Position numbers and translations under genes: made by a program. 64,000 nt of DNA, taken from assembly GCA_910584875.1 (NCBI GenBank), contig CAJUDA010000001.1, forward strand, positions 121,568-185,567, written 5' to 3'. This stretch comes from an uncultured Eubacterium sp. GTDB taxonomy: Bacteria; Bacillota; Clostridia; Lachnospirales; Lachnospiraceae. Positions 7,446 through 14,881 of the stretch are shown here, in pieces (the first letter of the stretch is position 1; the number at the start of each line of letters is the position of its first letter). A model generated the notes under the pieces. The model saw nothing but the letters and a program-made list of their open reading frames with translations, did no database searches and was not told where the DNA came from.

Positions 7446-9500
7446 ATGGTAAATAAGCCAAATATTTTACTGGTTGATTCAATCAATGAAGAAAGCCGGC
7501 AAATAGTAAAGATCCTGAGTGATAAGTATAGCGTTCATATAGAGGAAGAATATGGGGGAGCAGCAGATTATATGGAGCGGGAATGTCCCGGTCTGGTTCT
7601 GTTGAACGCAGGAAGGGGAGAAGAGGACAGCTATGATATTCTCCGGGCCTGGAAGGCAGATCCGCGTTATGCGGAAATCCCGGTTGTCCTGCTGCTGGAG
7701 AGCAGGGAGAACGAGGCCGGGTCCCGGGGGATCCAGGCAGGGGCTGTCGACCTGATCGTGAAACCAGTGCCAGATGAGGTCATAAGACTGCGTGTGGAAA
7801 AAACACTGGAACTGGCAGGGCTGCATAAAAGAGTGGAGCATAAAGAGGAACAGCTTGACCAGTTATCCCTGCAGTCTGTGATGACGATCGCCCATGCCAT
7901 CGATGCCAAAGACCGCTATGCCGATGGGCGCACGGTCCGGGTGGCGATGTGCTGTGCCGAGATAGCCAGAAAGCTGGGATGGGATGAAAAGCGGGTGGAA
8001 GATCTGTATTATGTGGCACTGCTGCATGATATCGGTAATATTGCTGTGGAGGATGCGATACTCAATAAACCATCGGAGCTGACAGAGGAAGAATATGAGC
8101 TGGTCAAACAGCATACAGTGATCGGCAGCGAGATGGTAAAGGATACGAGCTTTATCCCTGGTGTGGAAGAAGGGGTCCGCTATCATCACGAGCATTATGA
8201 CGGCAGGGGATATGATGGTCTGGTGGGCAAGGATATACCGAAGATCGCCAGGATCATTGCAGTGGCGGATGCCTATGAGGCAATGGTCTCGAACCGCGCA
8301 TACCGGAAGAAGATGCCGGCGGAACAGGTGAAGAAAGAGCTCCAGACGGGAAGGGGAAGCCAGTTTGATCCTGAGGTCGTAGATGCCCTGATGGAACTGT
8401 TGGAAGAGGGGCTGGTGATTGATGAAAAAAATGCCGAACAGAATTTTGAGTCCAAGGAAAGACTGGGTGAGATCGGGAAGCTTCTCCGGGATGTGTTTAC
8501 AGAAACAGTTCATGAAATTCAGAATGAGCTGGAAAAGGATTCCCTGACAGGTTTTCTGAACCGCAATTATTTTGAGGGAAAGATCAATACCTATCTGATG
8601 AGTCCAAATGCCCACGGCACTTTTTTTATGATGGACCTGGATAATTTTAAGTATGTCAATGATACATATGGGCATACAGCGGGAGATACCCTGATCATAG
8701 AGTTTGCCAATGTGTTAAAAGAGAATACAAGAGAGAATGATTATGTCTGCCGGATGGGAGGGGATGAATTTGCGATCTTCTTCCCGGGGCTGGATAAGGA
8801 TCATGTGATCCGCCAGCGCGCTGAGAATATTATCCGCCTGTTTAAACTCAAACGGACCGAACTGGGATTTGACAAATGTTCCGTGTCCATCGGCATTTTT
8901 ACAAAATATGTGGGAAGCAGTGAGGTGACCTGTGAATCCCTGTATGGATATGCGGATAAGGCGCTGTATTTTGTAAAGAACAATGGCAAGGATGACTATT
9001 ATCTTTATTCCCATATGTCCTTTGATGACAGAAACGCGCATCTGCTGGATGACCAGATGAATCTGCCCCAGATCATTGCGCAGGTGACGGAGCGAAAATA
9101 CAGGAAGGGCGCCTATCTCGTTGAATATGACCGGTTTACCTATATTTATCAGTTTATCGTCCGCAATCTGGAGAGAAGCTGTCAGGAGGTACAGATCATA
9201 CTGCTGTCCCTTGATATGGAAGAGGGGGCAGATGTATCGTCCGAAAAGGTTGAGGATAGTATGATGCTTCTGGAGGCGGCTGTCACTCATTCGCTCCGAC
9301 GGGGGGATGTCACGACCCGTCTGAGTGCGGCGCAGCAGATCGTGATCCTGATGGATACCAATGATGAAAACGGGCATATGGTGGCGGAACGTATTGTCTC
9401 CAAGTACAATTCTCTGACGGGCGACAGAGGGATCCCGGTTTCTTATGATATTTCAGAAATTCCGGTGGAAAGTCCGGGGGAAGACAGAAGAGAGCGTTAA
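7446..9500 (+). CDS. REC / HD-GYP / GGDEF multidomain cyclic-di-GMP protein
   Basis: The 684-residue cytoplasmic protein has three recognisable domains. Residues 1-120 are a receiver-like domain in which the usual phospho-acceptor aspartate position reads LLNAG (Asn), so it may not be phosphorylated in the standard way. Residues about 140-340 form an HD-GYP phosphodiesterase domain with LLHDIGN and HHEHYDGRGYDG. Residues about 360-525 form a GGDEF diguanylate cyclase domain with the intact motif RMGGDEFAIF. The last 150 residues are not recognised. Such proteins both make and break c-di-GMP, which commonly controls type IV pili and motility; a pilus locus lies 7 kb downstream. The TAA stop overlaps a sigma-28-like promoter. 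Confidence 0.9.
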   Translation: MVNKPNILLVDSINEESRQIVKILSDKYSVHIEEEYGGAADYMERECPGLVLLNAGRGEEDSYDILRAWKADPRYAEIPVVLLLESRENEAGSRGIQAGAVDLIVKPVPDEVIRLRVEKTLELAGLHKRVEHKEEQLDQLSLQSVMTIAHAIDAKDRYADGRTVRVAMCCAEIARKLGWDEKRVEDLYYVALLHDIGNIAVEDAILNKPSELTEEEYELVKQHTVIGSEMVKDTSFIPGVEEGVRYHHEHYDGRGYDGLVGKDIPKIARIIAVADAYEAMVSNRAYRKKMPAEQVKKELQTGRGSQFDPEVVDALMELLEEGLVIDEKNAEQNFESKERLGEIGKLLRDVFTETVHEIQNELEKDSLTGFLNRNYFEGKINTYLMSPNAHGTFFMMDLDNFKYVNDTYGHTAGDTLIIEFANVLKENTRENDYVCRMGGDEFAIFFPGLDKDHVIRQRAENIIRLFKLKRTELGFDKCSVSIGIFTKYVGSSEVTCESLYGYADKALYFVKNNGKDDYYLYSHMSFDDRNAHLLDDQMNLPQIIAQVTERKYRKGAYLVEYDRFTYIYQFIVRNLERSCQEVQIILLSLDMEEGADVSSEKVEDSMMLLEAAVTHSLRRGDVTTRLSAAQQIVILMDTNDENGHMVAERIVSKYNSLTGDRGIPVSYDISEIPVESPGEDRRER

Positions 9501-9523
9501 CATCTGGTAAATTATGCCGATAA
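9497..9523 (+). promoter_or_regulatory. Sigma-28 (SigD/FliA)-like promoter
   Basis: TTAA (9497-9500), exactly 15 bases, then GCCGATAA (9516-9523). This matches the flagellar/chemotaxis sigma factor consensus of Firmicutes (TAAA-N15-GCCGATAT) closely. It overlaps the stop codon of the c-di-GMP gene and points at the small gene that follows. Confidence 0.5.
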
Positions 9524-9532
9524 ATATATTAG

Positions 9533-9554
9533 AGGAGACAACGGACTGTCTCCT
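9533..9554 (+). other. Leader hairpin before the small gene
   Basis: AGGAGACA (9533-9540), a six-base loop and TGTCTCCT (9547-9554) form a perfect 8-bp stem. It lies just after the expected start site of the sigma-28-like promoter and contains an AGGAG that could act as a decoy ribosome binding site. There is no following T-run, so it is not an obvious terminator. Confidence 0.45.
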
Positions 9555-9643
9555 GGCGTAACTGTTCAAATAAGCTCAAGGAGGAGATTAAAGCAAATGA
9601 AATATATGGAGAAACACTCAAACAAATTGTACCCGTCAACAGC

Positions 9644-9862
9644 GTGATAAAAGCAGACCGTTACCATGATCAGAACAGGCATCATGCGGGTGCGGATTCA
9701 TCGTTTGGGGAGATGCTCCGGAAAGAGCAGACCCGGGTTCACCAGCAGGATGAGGAAAAGAAAGAAGAGAAGCTTCGCCGGATGGAGGGACAGAACCAGT
9801 ATAACCGTCAGGTGGCAGGGGTCTTTTTTCTGCTTTCACGGACAATGGATTATAAGGCATGA
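9644..9862 (+). CDS. Small hydrophilic protein with unclear start (possible frameshift)
   Basis: From the GTG at 9644 the frame encodes 72 residues rich in Arg, Lys, Glu and Gln, ending TMDYKA. The same frame stays open back to 9533, and its upstream part (reading KANEIYGETLKQIVPV) looks like real protein. The only ATG placed properly after the strong AAGGAGGAG (9578-9586) is at 9597, in another frame, and gives just 16 codons. Either the gene starts at a rare codon (ATT 9587 is very close to the ribosome binding site), has a frameshift near 9597-9647, or is decaying. I do not recognise the family. The sigma-28-like promoter suggests a link to motility or surface behaviour. Confidence 0.45.
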   Translation: MIKADRYHDQNRHHAGADSSFGEMLRKEQTRVHQQDEEKKEEKLRRMEGQNQYNRQVAGVFFLLSRTMDYKA

Positions 9863-9927
9863 GGTAACGGTAAGAAGTAATGGAAGAAGGGGGCTGTGAA
9901 TAAATTTCGCAGTCTTCTTTTTTTACA

Positions 9928-10475
9928 GGGAAGTTCGCCCCTGGCAGATTTCAGGGAGGCGCTATCTCCCACCGTTTGTCCGCAGTGCCACTTCCTGCGA
10001 AAAATTAAATCATTGTCTTCCTCCGCAAAATTCTTCTGCCGCCCTTCGCAAAACTCGCTGTCTGCCATGTCGTTTTTCTGACTTTTACAGCATAGCCGCC
10101 CGCCGGTCCTTATGCACCACTTTAGTAACTGATCACTGCGGGCAGCACCAAGGGTGCTGATTCATGGAAAAAGAATGCCAAAAACAAATGTATTTATTTT
10201 TTTCATTCTTTTTCCATGAACAGATGCTCCGCATCTGCCCGCAGTAGAGAAGCATACGTTCTGGTGGTGCATTAGTATCGCTGCGTGGCGGCTCTTAGTG
10301 CAAACGTGCTGTCAAAAGTCAGAAAAACGACAGCAGACAACTCAGACAGTGCTCGGGCGGCAGATTTGCAAAGGAAGACAATGATGATTTTTCGGGAAGT
10401 GGTACAAGGACGGACGTATGGGAGATAGCGCTTCACTACAGCCGGCTGGTAAGCGATTGCCCCGCTTTTTTACAA
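9928..10475. repeat. Giant imperfect inverted repeat with mirrored side hairpins
   Basis: The gene-free stretch 9863-10482 is almost wholly one palindrome. Matching arm blocks, outside to centre, are: GCGCTATCTCCC 9959-9970 with 10420-10431; CCACTTCC, ATCATTGTCTTCCT and TCTGCCGCCC blocks of the left arm (9988-10044) with their complements at about 10354-10404; TGTCGTTTTTCTGACTTTT (from 10069) with its complement at about 10314-10332; ACTGCGGGCAG 10135-10145 with 10235-10245; and a perfect 17-bp block, 10161-10177 with 10204-10220. Each arm also carries its own 7-bp, 3-base-loop hairpin (10143-10159 and 10221-10237) with different sequence. Short open frames inside it are not believable genes. 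Confidence 0.8.
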
Positions 10476-10482
10476 TTCTTTC

Positions 10483-10511
10483 TTGACAAGGTTCCTGAAC
10501 TGCGTTATACT
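10483..10511 (+). promoter_or_regulatory. Sigma-A promoter of ylxM-ffh operon
   Basis: TTGACA (10483-10488), a 17-base spacer and TATACT (10506-10511) are near consensus. The promoter begins just after the right edge of the giant palindrome and reads into ylxM. Confidence 0.8.
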
Positions 10512-10550
10512 ACCACCTGTAAAGTGATTTTCTTTACAGGTGGTGTTTTT
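10512..10550 (+). promoter_or_regulatory. 13-bp perfect palindrome covering start site and ribosome binding site of ylxM
   Basis: ACCACCTGTAAAG (10512-10524), a seven-base loop and CTTTACAGGTGGT (10532-10544) are followed by G and five T residues, then the ylxM ATG. The AGGTGG ribosome binding site (10538-10543) lies within the 3' arm. If transcription starts about seven bases after the -10 box, the RNA keeps about eight of the 13 base pairs. The element could be an RNA hairpin hiding the ribosome binding site, a leader terminator, or a DNA operator over the start site. Confidence 0.6.
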
Positions 10551-10907
10551 ATGGAAAAGTCTTTGACGGAACTGGATGAGATCGTTGAACTTTCTTATCT
10601 CTATGATTTTTATGGGGCGCTGTTGAAAGAAAACCACCGGCTGATCTTCGAGGATTATGTACTGAATGATCTGTCACTGGCGGAGATTGCCAGAGAACGG
10701 GAGATCACACGGCAGGGTGTTTACGATATTATACGGAGGTGCCGGATCCGGCTGCGGGATTATGAGGAAAAACTGCAGCTCGTCCATAAGTTTCAGATGA
10801 CAAAGGATAAGCTTCAGGAGATTGAACGGATCGTCCGGGAAGAGACGGAGGGGGAGACGACCGGCAGGATCACCAGACTGGCACAGGAAATTTATGATAT
10901 TATTTGA
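10551..10907 (+). CDS. ylxM: YlxM/p13-like helix-turn-helix protein of the signal recognition particle operon
   Basis: The product is 118 residues from the ATG at 10551 (MEKSLTELDEIV), preferred because AGGTGG lies 7 bases upstream; an upstream in-frame ATG lies inside the leader palindrome. The protein is the UPF0122 family: an N-terminal helical region, then a sigma-70 region-4-like helix-turn-helix (LSLAEIAREREITRQGVYDI) and a charged coiled tail. In streptococci YlxM interacts with SRP and modulates its activity. It lies directly upstream of ffh, as in most Firmicutes. Confidence 0.9.
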   Translation: MEKSLTELDEIVELSYLYDFYGALLKENHRLIFEDYVLNDLSLAEIAREREITRQGVYDIIRRCRIRLRDYEEKLQLVHKFQMTKDKLQEIERIVREETEGETTGRITRLAQEIYDII

Positions 10908-10930
10908 CCGATGCAGAAAGGAGTCGTCAC

Positions 10931-12277
10931 ATGGCATTTGACAGTTTGACTGAGAAGTTACAGAATGTGTTTAAGGGACTGCGAAGCAAGGGCCGTCTTA
11001 CCGAAGCGGATGTGAAAACGGCTCTGAAGGAAGTCAAGATGGCGCTTCTTGAGGCAGATGTAAATTTTAAAGTAGTAAAACAGTTCGTGAAAGCGGTACA
11101 GGAAAAGGCGACGGGGGAGGATGTGCTGAACAGCCTGACGCCCGGGCAGACGGTGATCAAATATGTCAATGAAGAGATGGTCCGTATGATGGGAGAGACC
11201 ACTGCCGAGATCGAGCTGCTTCCCGGTAATGAGATCACGGTGATCATGATGTGTGGTCTGCAGGGTGCCGGTAAGACAACGACGACAGCGAAGATCGCCG
11301 GCAAGCTGAAAGCAAAAGGCAGACGCCCGCTGCTGGTTGCATGTGATGTGTACCGTCCTGCCGCCATTGAACAGCTGCAGATCAATGGAGAGAAACAGGG
11401 GGTTCCTGTATTTTCCATGGGTACGAATCATGATCCGGTGGATATCGCCAGAGCCGGTGTGGAACATGCAAAGGCAAATGGAAGCAATGTAGTGATCCTT
11501 GATACAGCAGGACGCCTGCATGTTGATGAGGATATGATGGAAGAGCTTGCCCGGATCAAGCAGAATATTACGGTGCATCAGACGATCCTTGTAGTAGACT
11601 CCATGACGGGGCAGGATGCAGTCAATGTGGCGTCCACATTCAATGAAAAGCTGGATGTAAACGGTGTGGTTCTGACGAAGTTAGATGGCGATACCCGTGG
11701 TGGAGCGGCATTGTCGATCCGCGCTGTGACGGGAACTCCGATTTATTATGTTGGGATGGGGGAGAAACTCTCGGATCTGGAACAGTTTTATCCAGACCGT
11801 ATGGCTTCCCGTATACTCGGCATGGGCGATGTGCTGACGCTGATTGAAAAAGCGGAAGCGCAGATTGACGAAGAAAAGGCGGCAGAGCTGACGAAGAAGA
11901 TCCGGAAGGCTGAATTTGATTTTAATGATTTTCTGGACCAGATGCAGCAGATGAAGAAAATGGGCGGTCTGTCCAGTATCCTCAGTATGCTGCCGGGTAT
12001 GGGACTCCCCTCGGATCTGGAGATTGATGATGACGCCCTGAAAGGGACGGAAGCGATCATTTATTCCATGACAATGGAGGAGCGGACGAATCCGGGTATT
12101 ATCAATCCGTCACGCAAGCGAAGGATCGCAGGCGGAGCAGGAGTAGATATCAGCGAGGTCAACCGTCTGATCAAGCAGTTTGAACAGAGCAGGAAGATGA
12201 TGAAACAGATGTCCGGCATGATGGGCGGCAAGAGCCGCAGGCGGGGCGGTTTCAAATTTCCCTTTGGAGGGATTTAA
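10931..12277 (+). CDS. ffh: Signal recognition particle protein Ffh
   Basis: The 448-residue GTPase targets membrane and secreted proteins to the translocon together with 4.5S/6S RNA and FtsY. N domain at residues 1-85; G domain with P-loop GLQGAGKTTTTAK, DTAGRL and TKLDGD; methionine-rich M domain ending in KMMKQMSGMMGG and a basic tail that binds SRP RNA. The start at 10931 (MAFDSL) is chosen because AAAGGAG precedes it by 8 bases; an upstream in-frame TTG overlaps the ylxM stop and is unlikely. Confidence 0.97.
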   Translation: MAFDSLTEKLQNVFKGLRSKGRLTEADVKTALKEVKMALLEADVNFKVVKQFVKAVQEKATGEDVLNSLTPGQTVIKYVNEEMVRMMGETTAEIELLPGNEITVIMMCGLQGAGKTTTTAKIAGKLKAKGRRPLLVACDVYRPAAIEQLQINGEKQGVPVFSMGTNHDPVDIARAGVEHAKANGSNVVILDTAGRLHVDEDMMEELARIKQNITVHQTILVVDSMTGQDAVNVASTFNEKLDVNGVVLTKLDGDTRGGAALSIRAVTGTPIYYVGMGEKLSDLEQFYPDRMASRILGMGDVLTLIEKAEAQIDEEKAAELTKKIRKAEFDFNDFLDQMQQMKKMGGLSSILSMLPGMGLPSDLEIDDDALKGTEAIIYSMTMEERTNPGIINPSRKRRIAGGAGVDISEVNRLIKQFEQSRKMMKQMSGMMGGKSRRRGGFKFPFGGI

Positions 12278-12343
12278 ATAGGTTCCAGGAGGCGCAGGCC
12301 CTTTGGATATAGAGAATCAGAAAATGCGAAGGAGGTGAAAGAC

Positions 12344-12589
12344 GTGGCAGTAAAAATCAGATTAAAGCGATTAGGTCAGAAAAAGTCACCATTTTATAGA
12401 ATTGTGGTTGCGGACGAGAGATCTCCGAGAGATGGCAGGAATATTGCAGAGATCGGCACATATGACCCGAATCAGGAACCAAGCGCTATTAAAGTAGATG
12501 AAGAAGCAGCCAGAAAATGGTTGTCTAACGGTGCCCAGCCGACAGATACGGTTGCCCGTTTGTTCAAGCAGGCAGGTATTGAAAAGTAA
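12344..12589 (+). CDS. rpsP: 30S ribosomal protein S16
   Basis: The 81-residue protein matches S16 end to end (VKIRLKRLGQKKSPFYRIVV at the N-terminus). The start is GTG 12344, giving the usual short N-terminus, with AAGGAGG eight bases upstream. It assembles early into the 30S body. The order ffh-rpsP-khpA-rimM-trmD is the standard Firmicute arrangement. Confidence 0.96.
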   Translation: MAVKIRLKRLGQKKSPFYRIVVADERSPRDGRNIAEIGTYDPNQEPSAIKVDEEAARKWLSNGAQPTDTVARLFKQAGIEK

Positions 12590-12625
12590 ACTGTGTTTTT
12601 TGACAGCACAGGATTGGAGGCTGGT

Positions 12626-12853
12626 ATGAAAGAGTTAGTAGAAGTGATTGCTGGTGCATTAGTGGATGATCCGGCATCCGTCGTTGTTACGGAGACAGAG
12701 GATGACAACCAGATTGTCCTGAGCCTGACAGTGGCGCCGGACGACATGGGCAAAGTGATCGGCAAGCAGGGACGGATCGCCAAGGCGATTCGCACTGTTG
12801 TACGCGCCGCAGGTTCCAAAAGTGACAAAAAAATCATGGTAGACATTCAGTAA
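12626..12853 (+). CDS. khpA: KH-domain RNA-binding protein KhpA
   Basis: This is a 75-residue single KH domain with the GXXG-type loop in VIGKQGRIAKAIR. In other Firmicutes KhpA pairs with KhpB/Jag and binds many RNAs, affecting cell elongation. The ATG at 12626 is preceded by TTGGAGG. A terminator-like hairpin follows four bases after the stop. Confidence 0.93.
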   Translation: MKELVEVIAGALVDDPASVVVTETEDDNQIVLSLTVAPDDMGKVIGKQGRIAKAIRTVVRAAGSKSDKKIMVDIQ

Positions 12854-12857
12854 CTGG

Positions 12858-12891
12858 AAAGTTCATGCAGAAAGCGTTGCATGAACTTTTT
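12858..12891 (+). terminator. Intrinsic terminator/attenuator between khpA and rimM
   Basis: AAAGTTCATGCA (12858-12869), an 8-base loop and TGCATGAACTTT (12878-12889) form a perfect 12-bp stem followed by further T residues. It would terminate or attenuate transcription into rimM-trmD. It also shows that an ATG at 12865, inside the hairpin, is not the rimM start. Confidence 0.75.
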
Positions 12892-12912
12892 CCTTTGGGA
12901 ATGAGAGGTATT

Positions 12913-13461
12913 ATGGACGGAAAAGAGATTGAGAAAACGACAGAGAGTGTGGAAAATATGCTTCGGATCGGCGTCATTACCACGACGCATGGAATCCGGG
13001 GAGAGGTGAAGGTGTTCCCTACGACCGATGACACGAGCCGTTTTAAAAAATGTGATGAGGTGATCCTGGTCACCGGGACAGGTAATCTGATTCTCCATGT
13101 AAAGAGTGTGAAGTTCTTTAAGAATCTGGTGATCCTTGGGTTTAAAGAATTTGACAATATCAATGAAGTGGAGGCATTTCGGAAATGCGATCTGATGGTG
13201 ACCCGTGAGCATGCCCTTCCTCTGAAAGAGGGAGAATATTATCTGTGTGATGTGATTGGGGCAGAGGTGGTGGCGGAAGACGGTTCCCGCATCGGTGAGG
13301 TGACCGATGTGATCGAGACAGGGGCAAACAACGTATTTGCCGTCCGTCTGGAGGAGGGGAGAGAGATACTGTTTCCTGTGATCCCGGACTGCATTAAAAA
13401 AGTGGATACAGAGGCAGGGATTGTCACCGCACATATTATGAAGGGGCTGATGGAACTGTGA
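12913..13461 (+). CDS. rimM: Ribosome maturation factor RimM
   Basis: RimM assists assembly of the 30S head and binds S19. The 182-residue protein from ATG 12913 has the N-terminal RimM domain (MLRIGVITTTHGIRGEVKV) and a PRC-barrel C-domain (EGEYYLCDVIGAEVV). GAGAGG precedes this ATG; ATG 12958 would also give a complete domain. Its stop overlaps the GTG start of trmD, indicating translational coupling. Confidence 0.93.
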   Translation: MDGKEIEKTTESVENMLRIGVITTTHGIRGEVKVFPTTDDTSRFKKCDEVILVTGTGNLILHVKSVKFFKNLVILGFKEFDNINEVEAFRKCDLMVTREHALPLKEGEYYLCDVIGAEVVAEDGSRIGEVTDVIETGANNVFAVRLEEGREILFPVIPDCIKKVDTEAGIVTAHIMKGLMEL

Positions 13462-14153
13462 GATATTATGTCATGACACTCTTTCCTGAGATGATCGGGC
13501 AGGGGATGAATACAAGCATACTCGGACGTGCCATCCAGTCTGGTCTCATTGAGCTGGAAATAAAGAATATACGGGATTATACGCTGGATAAACATCGCAA
13601 GGTAGATGATTATCCCTATGGGGGAGGCGCCGGCATGGTGATGGAGGCAGAACCAGTGTACCGTTGTTATGAAGCGATCTGCAGTGAGGCAGGATGTGTG
13701 CCGCGGGTGGTATATCTCACGCCCCAGGGCAGCGTCTTCCGGCAGGAAATGGTGAAGGAGTATGCCAGAGAGGAAGATATAATTTTCCTGTGTGGACATT
13801 ATGAGGGGATCGATGAACGGGTGCTGGAAGAAATCGTGACAGATTATGTCTCGATCGGGGACTATGTGCTTACCGGCGGGGAACTGCCGGCAATGGTTAT
13901 GATGGATGCCATCGCCAGGCTGGTCCCGGGTGTGCTGAACAACGAAGAATCCGCCGGCACAGAGAGTTTTTCTGACGGTCTGCTGGAGTATCCCCAGTAC
14001 ACAAGACCGCCTGAGATTCTGGGAAGAAAGGTCCCAGAGGTACTGCTTGGCGGACATCATGAAAAGATCCGGCAGTGGCGTCAGGAGCAGTCGGTGCAGA
14101 GGACCAGGGAAAGGCGGCCGGATCTGTATGAAATATGGAAGGAAGAGGGCTGA
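13458..14153 (+). CDS. trmD: tRNA (guanine37-N1)-methyltransferase TrmD
   Basis: The 231-residue SPOUT-class enzyme makes m1G37 next to the anticodon and so prevents +1 frameshifting. Conserved motifs include DDYPYGGGAGMVM, LCGHYEGIDERV and SIGDYVLTGGELPA, which form the knotted SAM site. It starts at GTG 13458, overlapping the rimM stop by four bases. Length and operon position are typical. Confidence 0.96.
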   Translation: MRYYVMTLFPEMIGQGMNTSILGRAIQSGLIELEIKNIRDYTLDKHRKVDDYPYGGGAGMVMEAEPVYRCYEAICSEAGCVPRVVYLTPQGSVFRQEMVKEYAREEDIIFLCGHYEGIDERVLEEIVTDYVSIGDYVLTGGELPAMVMMDAIARLVPGVLNNEESAGTESFSDGLLEYPQYTRPPEILGRKVPEVLLGGHHEKIRQWRQEQSVQRTRERRPDLYEIWKEEG

Positions 14154-14161
14154 CAAACCGC

Positions 14162-14190
14162 TTGCTTTTTAGAAGTCAAAAAGGTATAAT
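14162..14190 (+). promoter_or_regulatory. Sigma-A promoter of hisB-hisIE
   Basis: TTGCTT (14162-14167), a 17-base spacer and TATAAT (14185-14190) begin six bases after the trmD stop. It separates the histidine genes from the ribosomal operon. Confidence 0.65.
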
Positions 14191-14243
14191 AAAAGATAGT
14201 TTACGAAAGCTGTAGATACAGGCAGCGAAAAGGAGGACATTTC

Positions 14244-14831
14244 ATGAGCCGTTATGCAAAATGTGAGAGAAGTACCAGAGAGACCCAGATCATAACAGAG
14301 CTGGAGCTGGATGGTACCGGCGAATATGAAATTGATACAGGGATCGGTTTTTTTGACCATATGCTGGAGGGCTTTGCCAGACATGGACTTTTTGATCTGG
14401 AAATATCGGTACAGGGGGATACCCATGTGGATGCCCACCATACGGTTGAAGATACGGGTATCGTGCTGGGACAGACATTTTTGCACGCTTTGGGCGGCAA
14501 AGAAAGTATCTCGCGGTTTGGCTATTTTATTCTGCCTATGGATGATGCTCTCGTTTTGGCTTCCCTTGATCTGTCAGGAAGGACATATTTTGCTTTTGAT
14601 GCTGATCTGAGGGCAGAGCGGCTCGGTACAATGGAGACCGAGGTGGTCCGGGAATTTTTTATGGGACTGGCAGGCGGCGCCCAGATGAATCTCCATATCC
14701 GGCAGCTGGCCGGTGAAAATACGCATCATATTGTAGAGGCAATGTTCAAGGCAGTGGCGAAAGCCATGGATATGGCATCCCGGGTTGACCGGAGGATTGA
14801 TGGTGTGCTGTCGACCAAAGGGGTTCTCTGA
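14244..14831 (+). CDS. hisB: Imidazoleglycerol-phosphate dehydratase
   Basis: This is the 195-residue monofunctional HisB dehydratase, the sixth enzymatic step of histidine synthesis. The metal-binding histidine motifs of the two repeats are visible: GFFDHML with DTHVDAHHTVED, and the C-terminal GENTHHIVEAMFKA. An AAAAGGAGG ribosome binding site precedes the ATG. Only hisB and the hisIE fusion are here; the other his genes must be elsewhere. Confidence 0.96.
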   Translation: MSRYAKCERSTRETQIITELELDGTGEYEIDTGIGFFDHMLEGFARHGLFDLEISVQGDTHVDAHHTVEDTGIVLGQTFLHALGGKESISRFGYFILPMDDALVLASLDLSGRTYFAFDADLRAERLGTMETEVVREFFMGLAGGAQMNLHIRQLAGENTHHIVEAMFKAVAKAMDMASRVDRRIDGVLSTKGVL

Positions 14832-14881
14832 GCGGCTGGCGGGTATATAAATACACAGAAATGACAGTAGGAGGAAAAGAC

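Noticed and set aside
7863..8675. Long antisense open frame (270 codons) within the c-di-GMP gene
   Set aside because: The opposite strand encodes clear REC/HD-GYP/GGDEF motifs; the antisense protein is Ile/His-rich and has no good start context. Such shadow frames recur throughout these genes.
9896..10081. Short open frames inside the giant palindrome
   Set aside because: They fall in the arms of the inverted repeat, lack ribosome binding sites and their sequence is explained by the palindrome.
12865..12912. Upstream ATG for RimM
   Set aside because: It lies inside the khpA terminator hairpin and adds 16 residues not typical of RimM.
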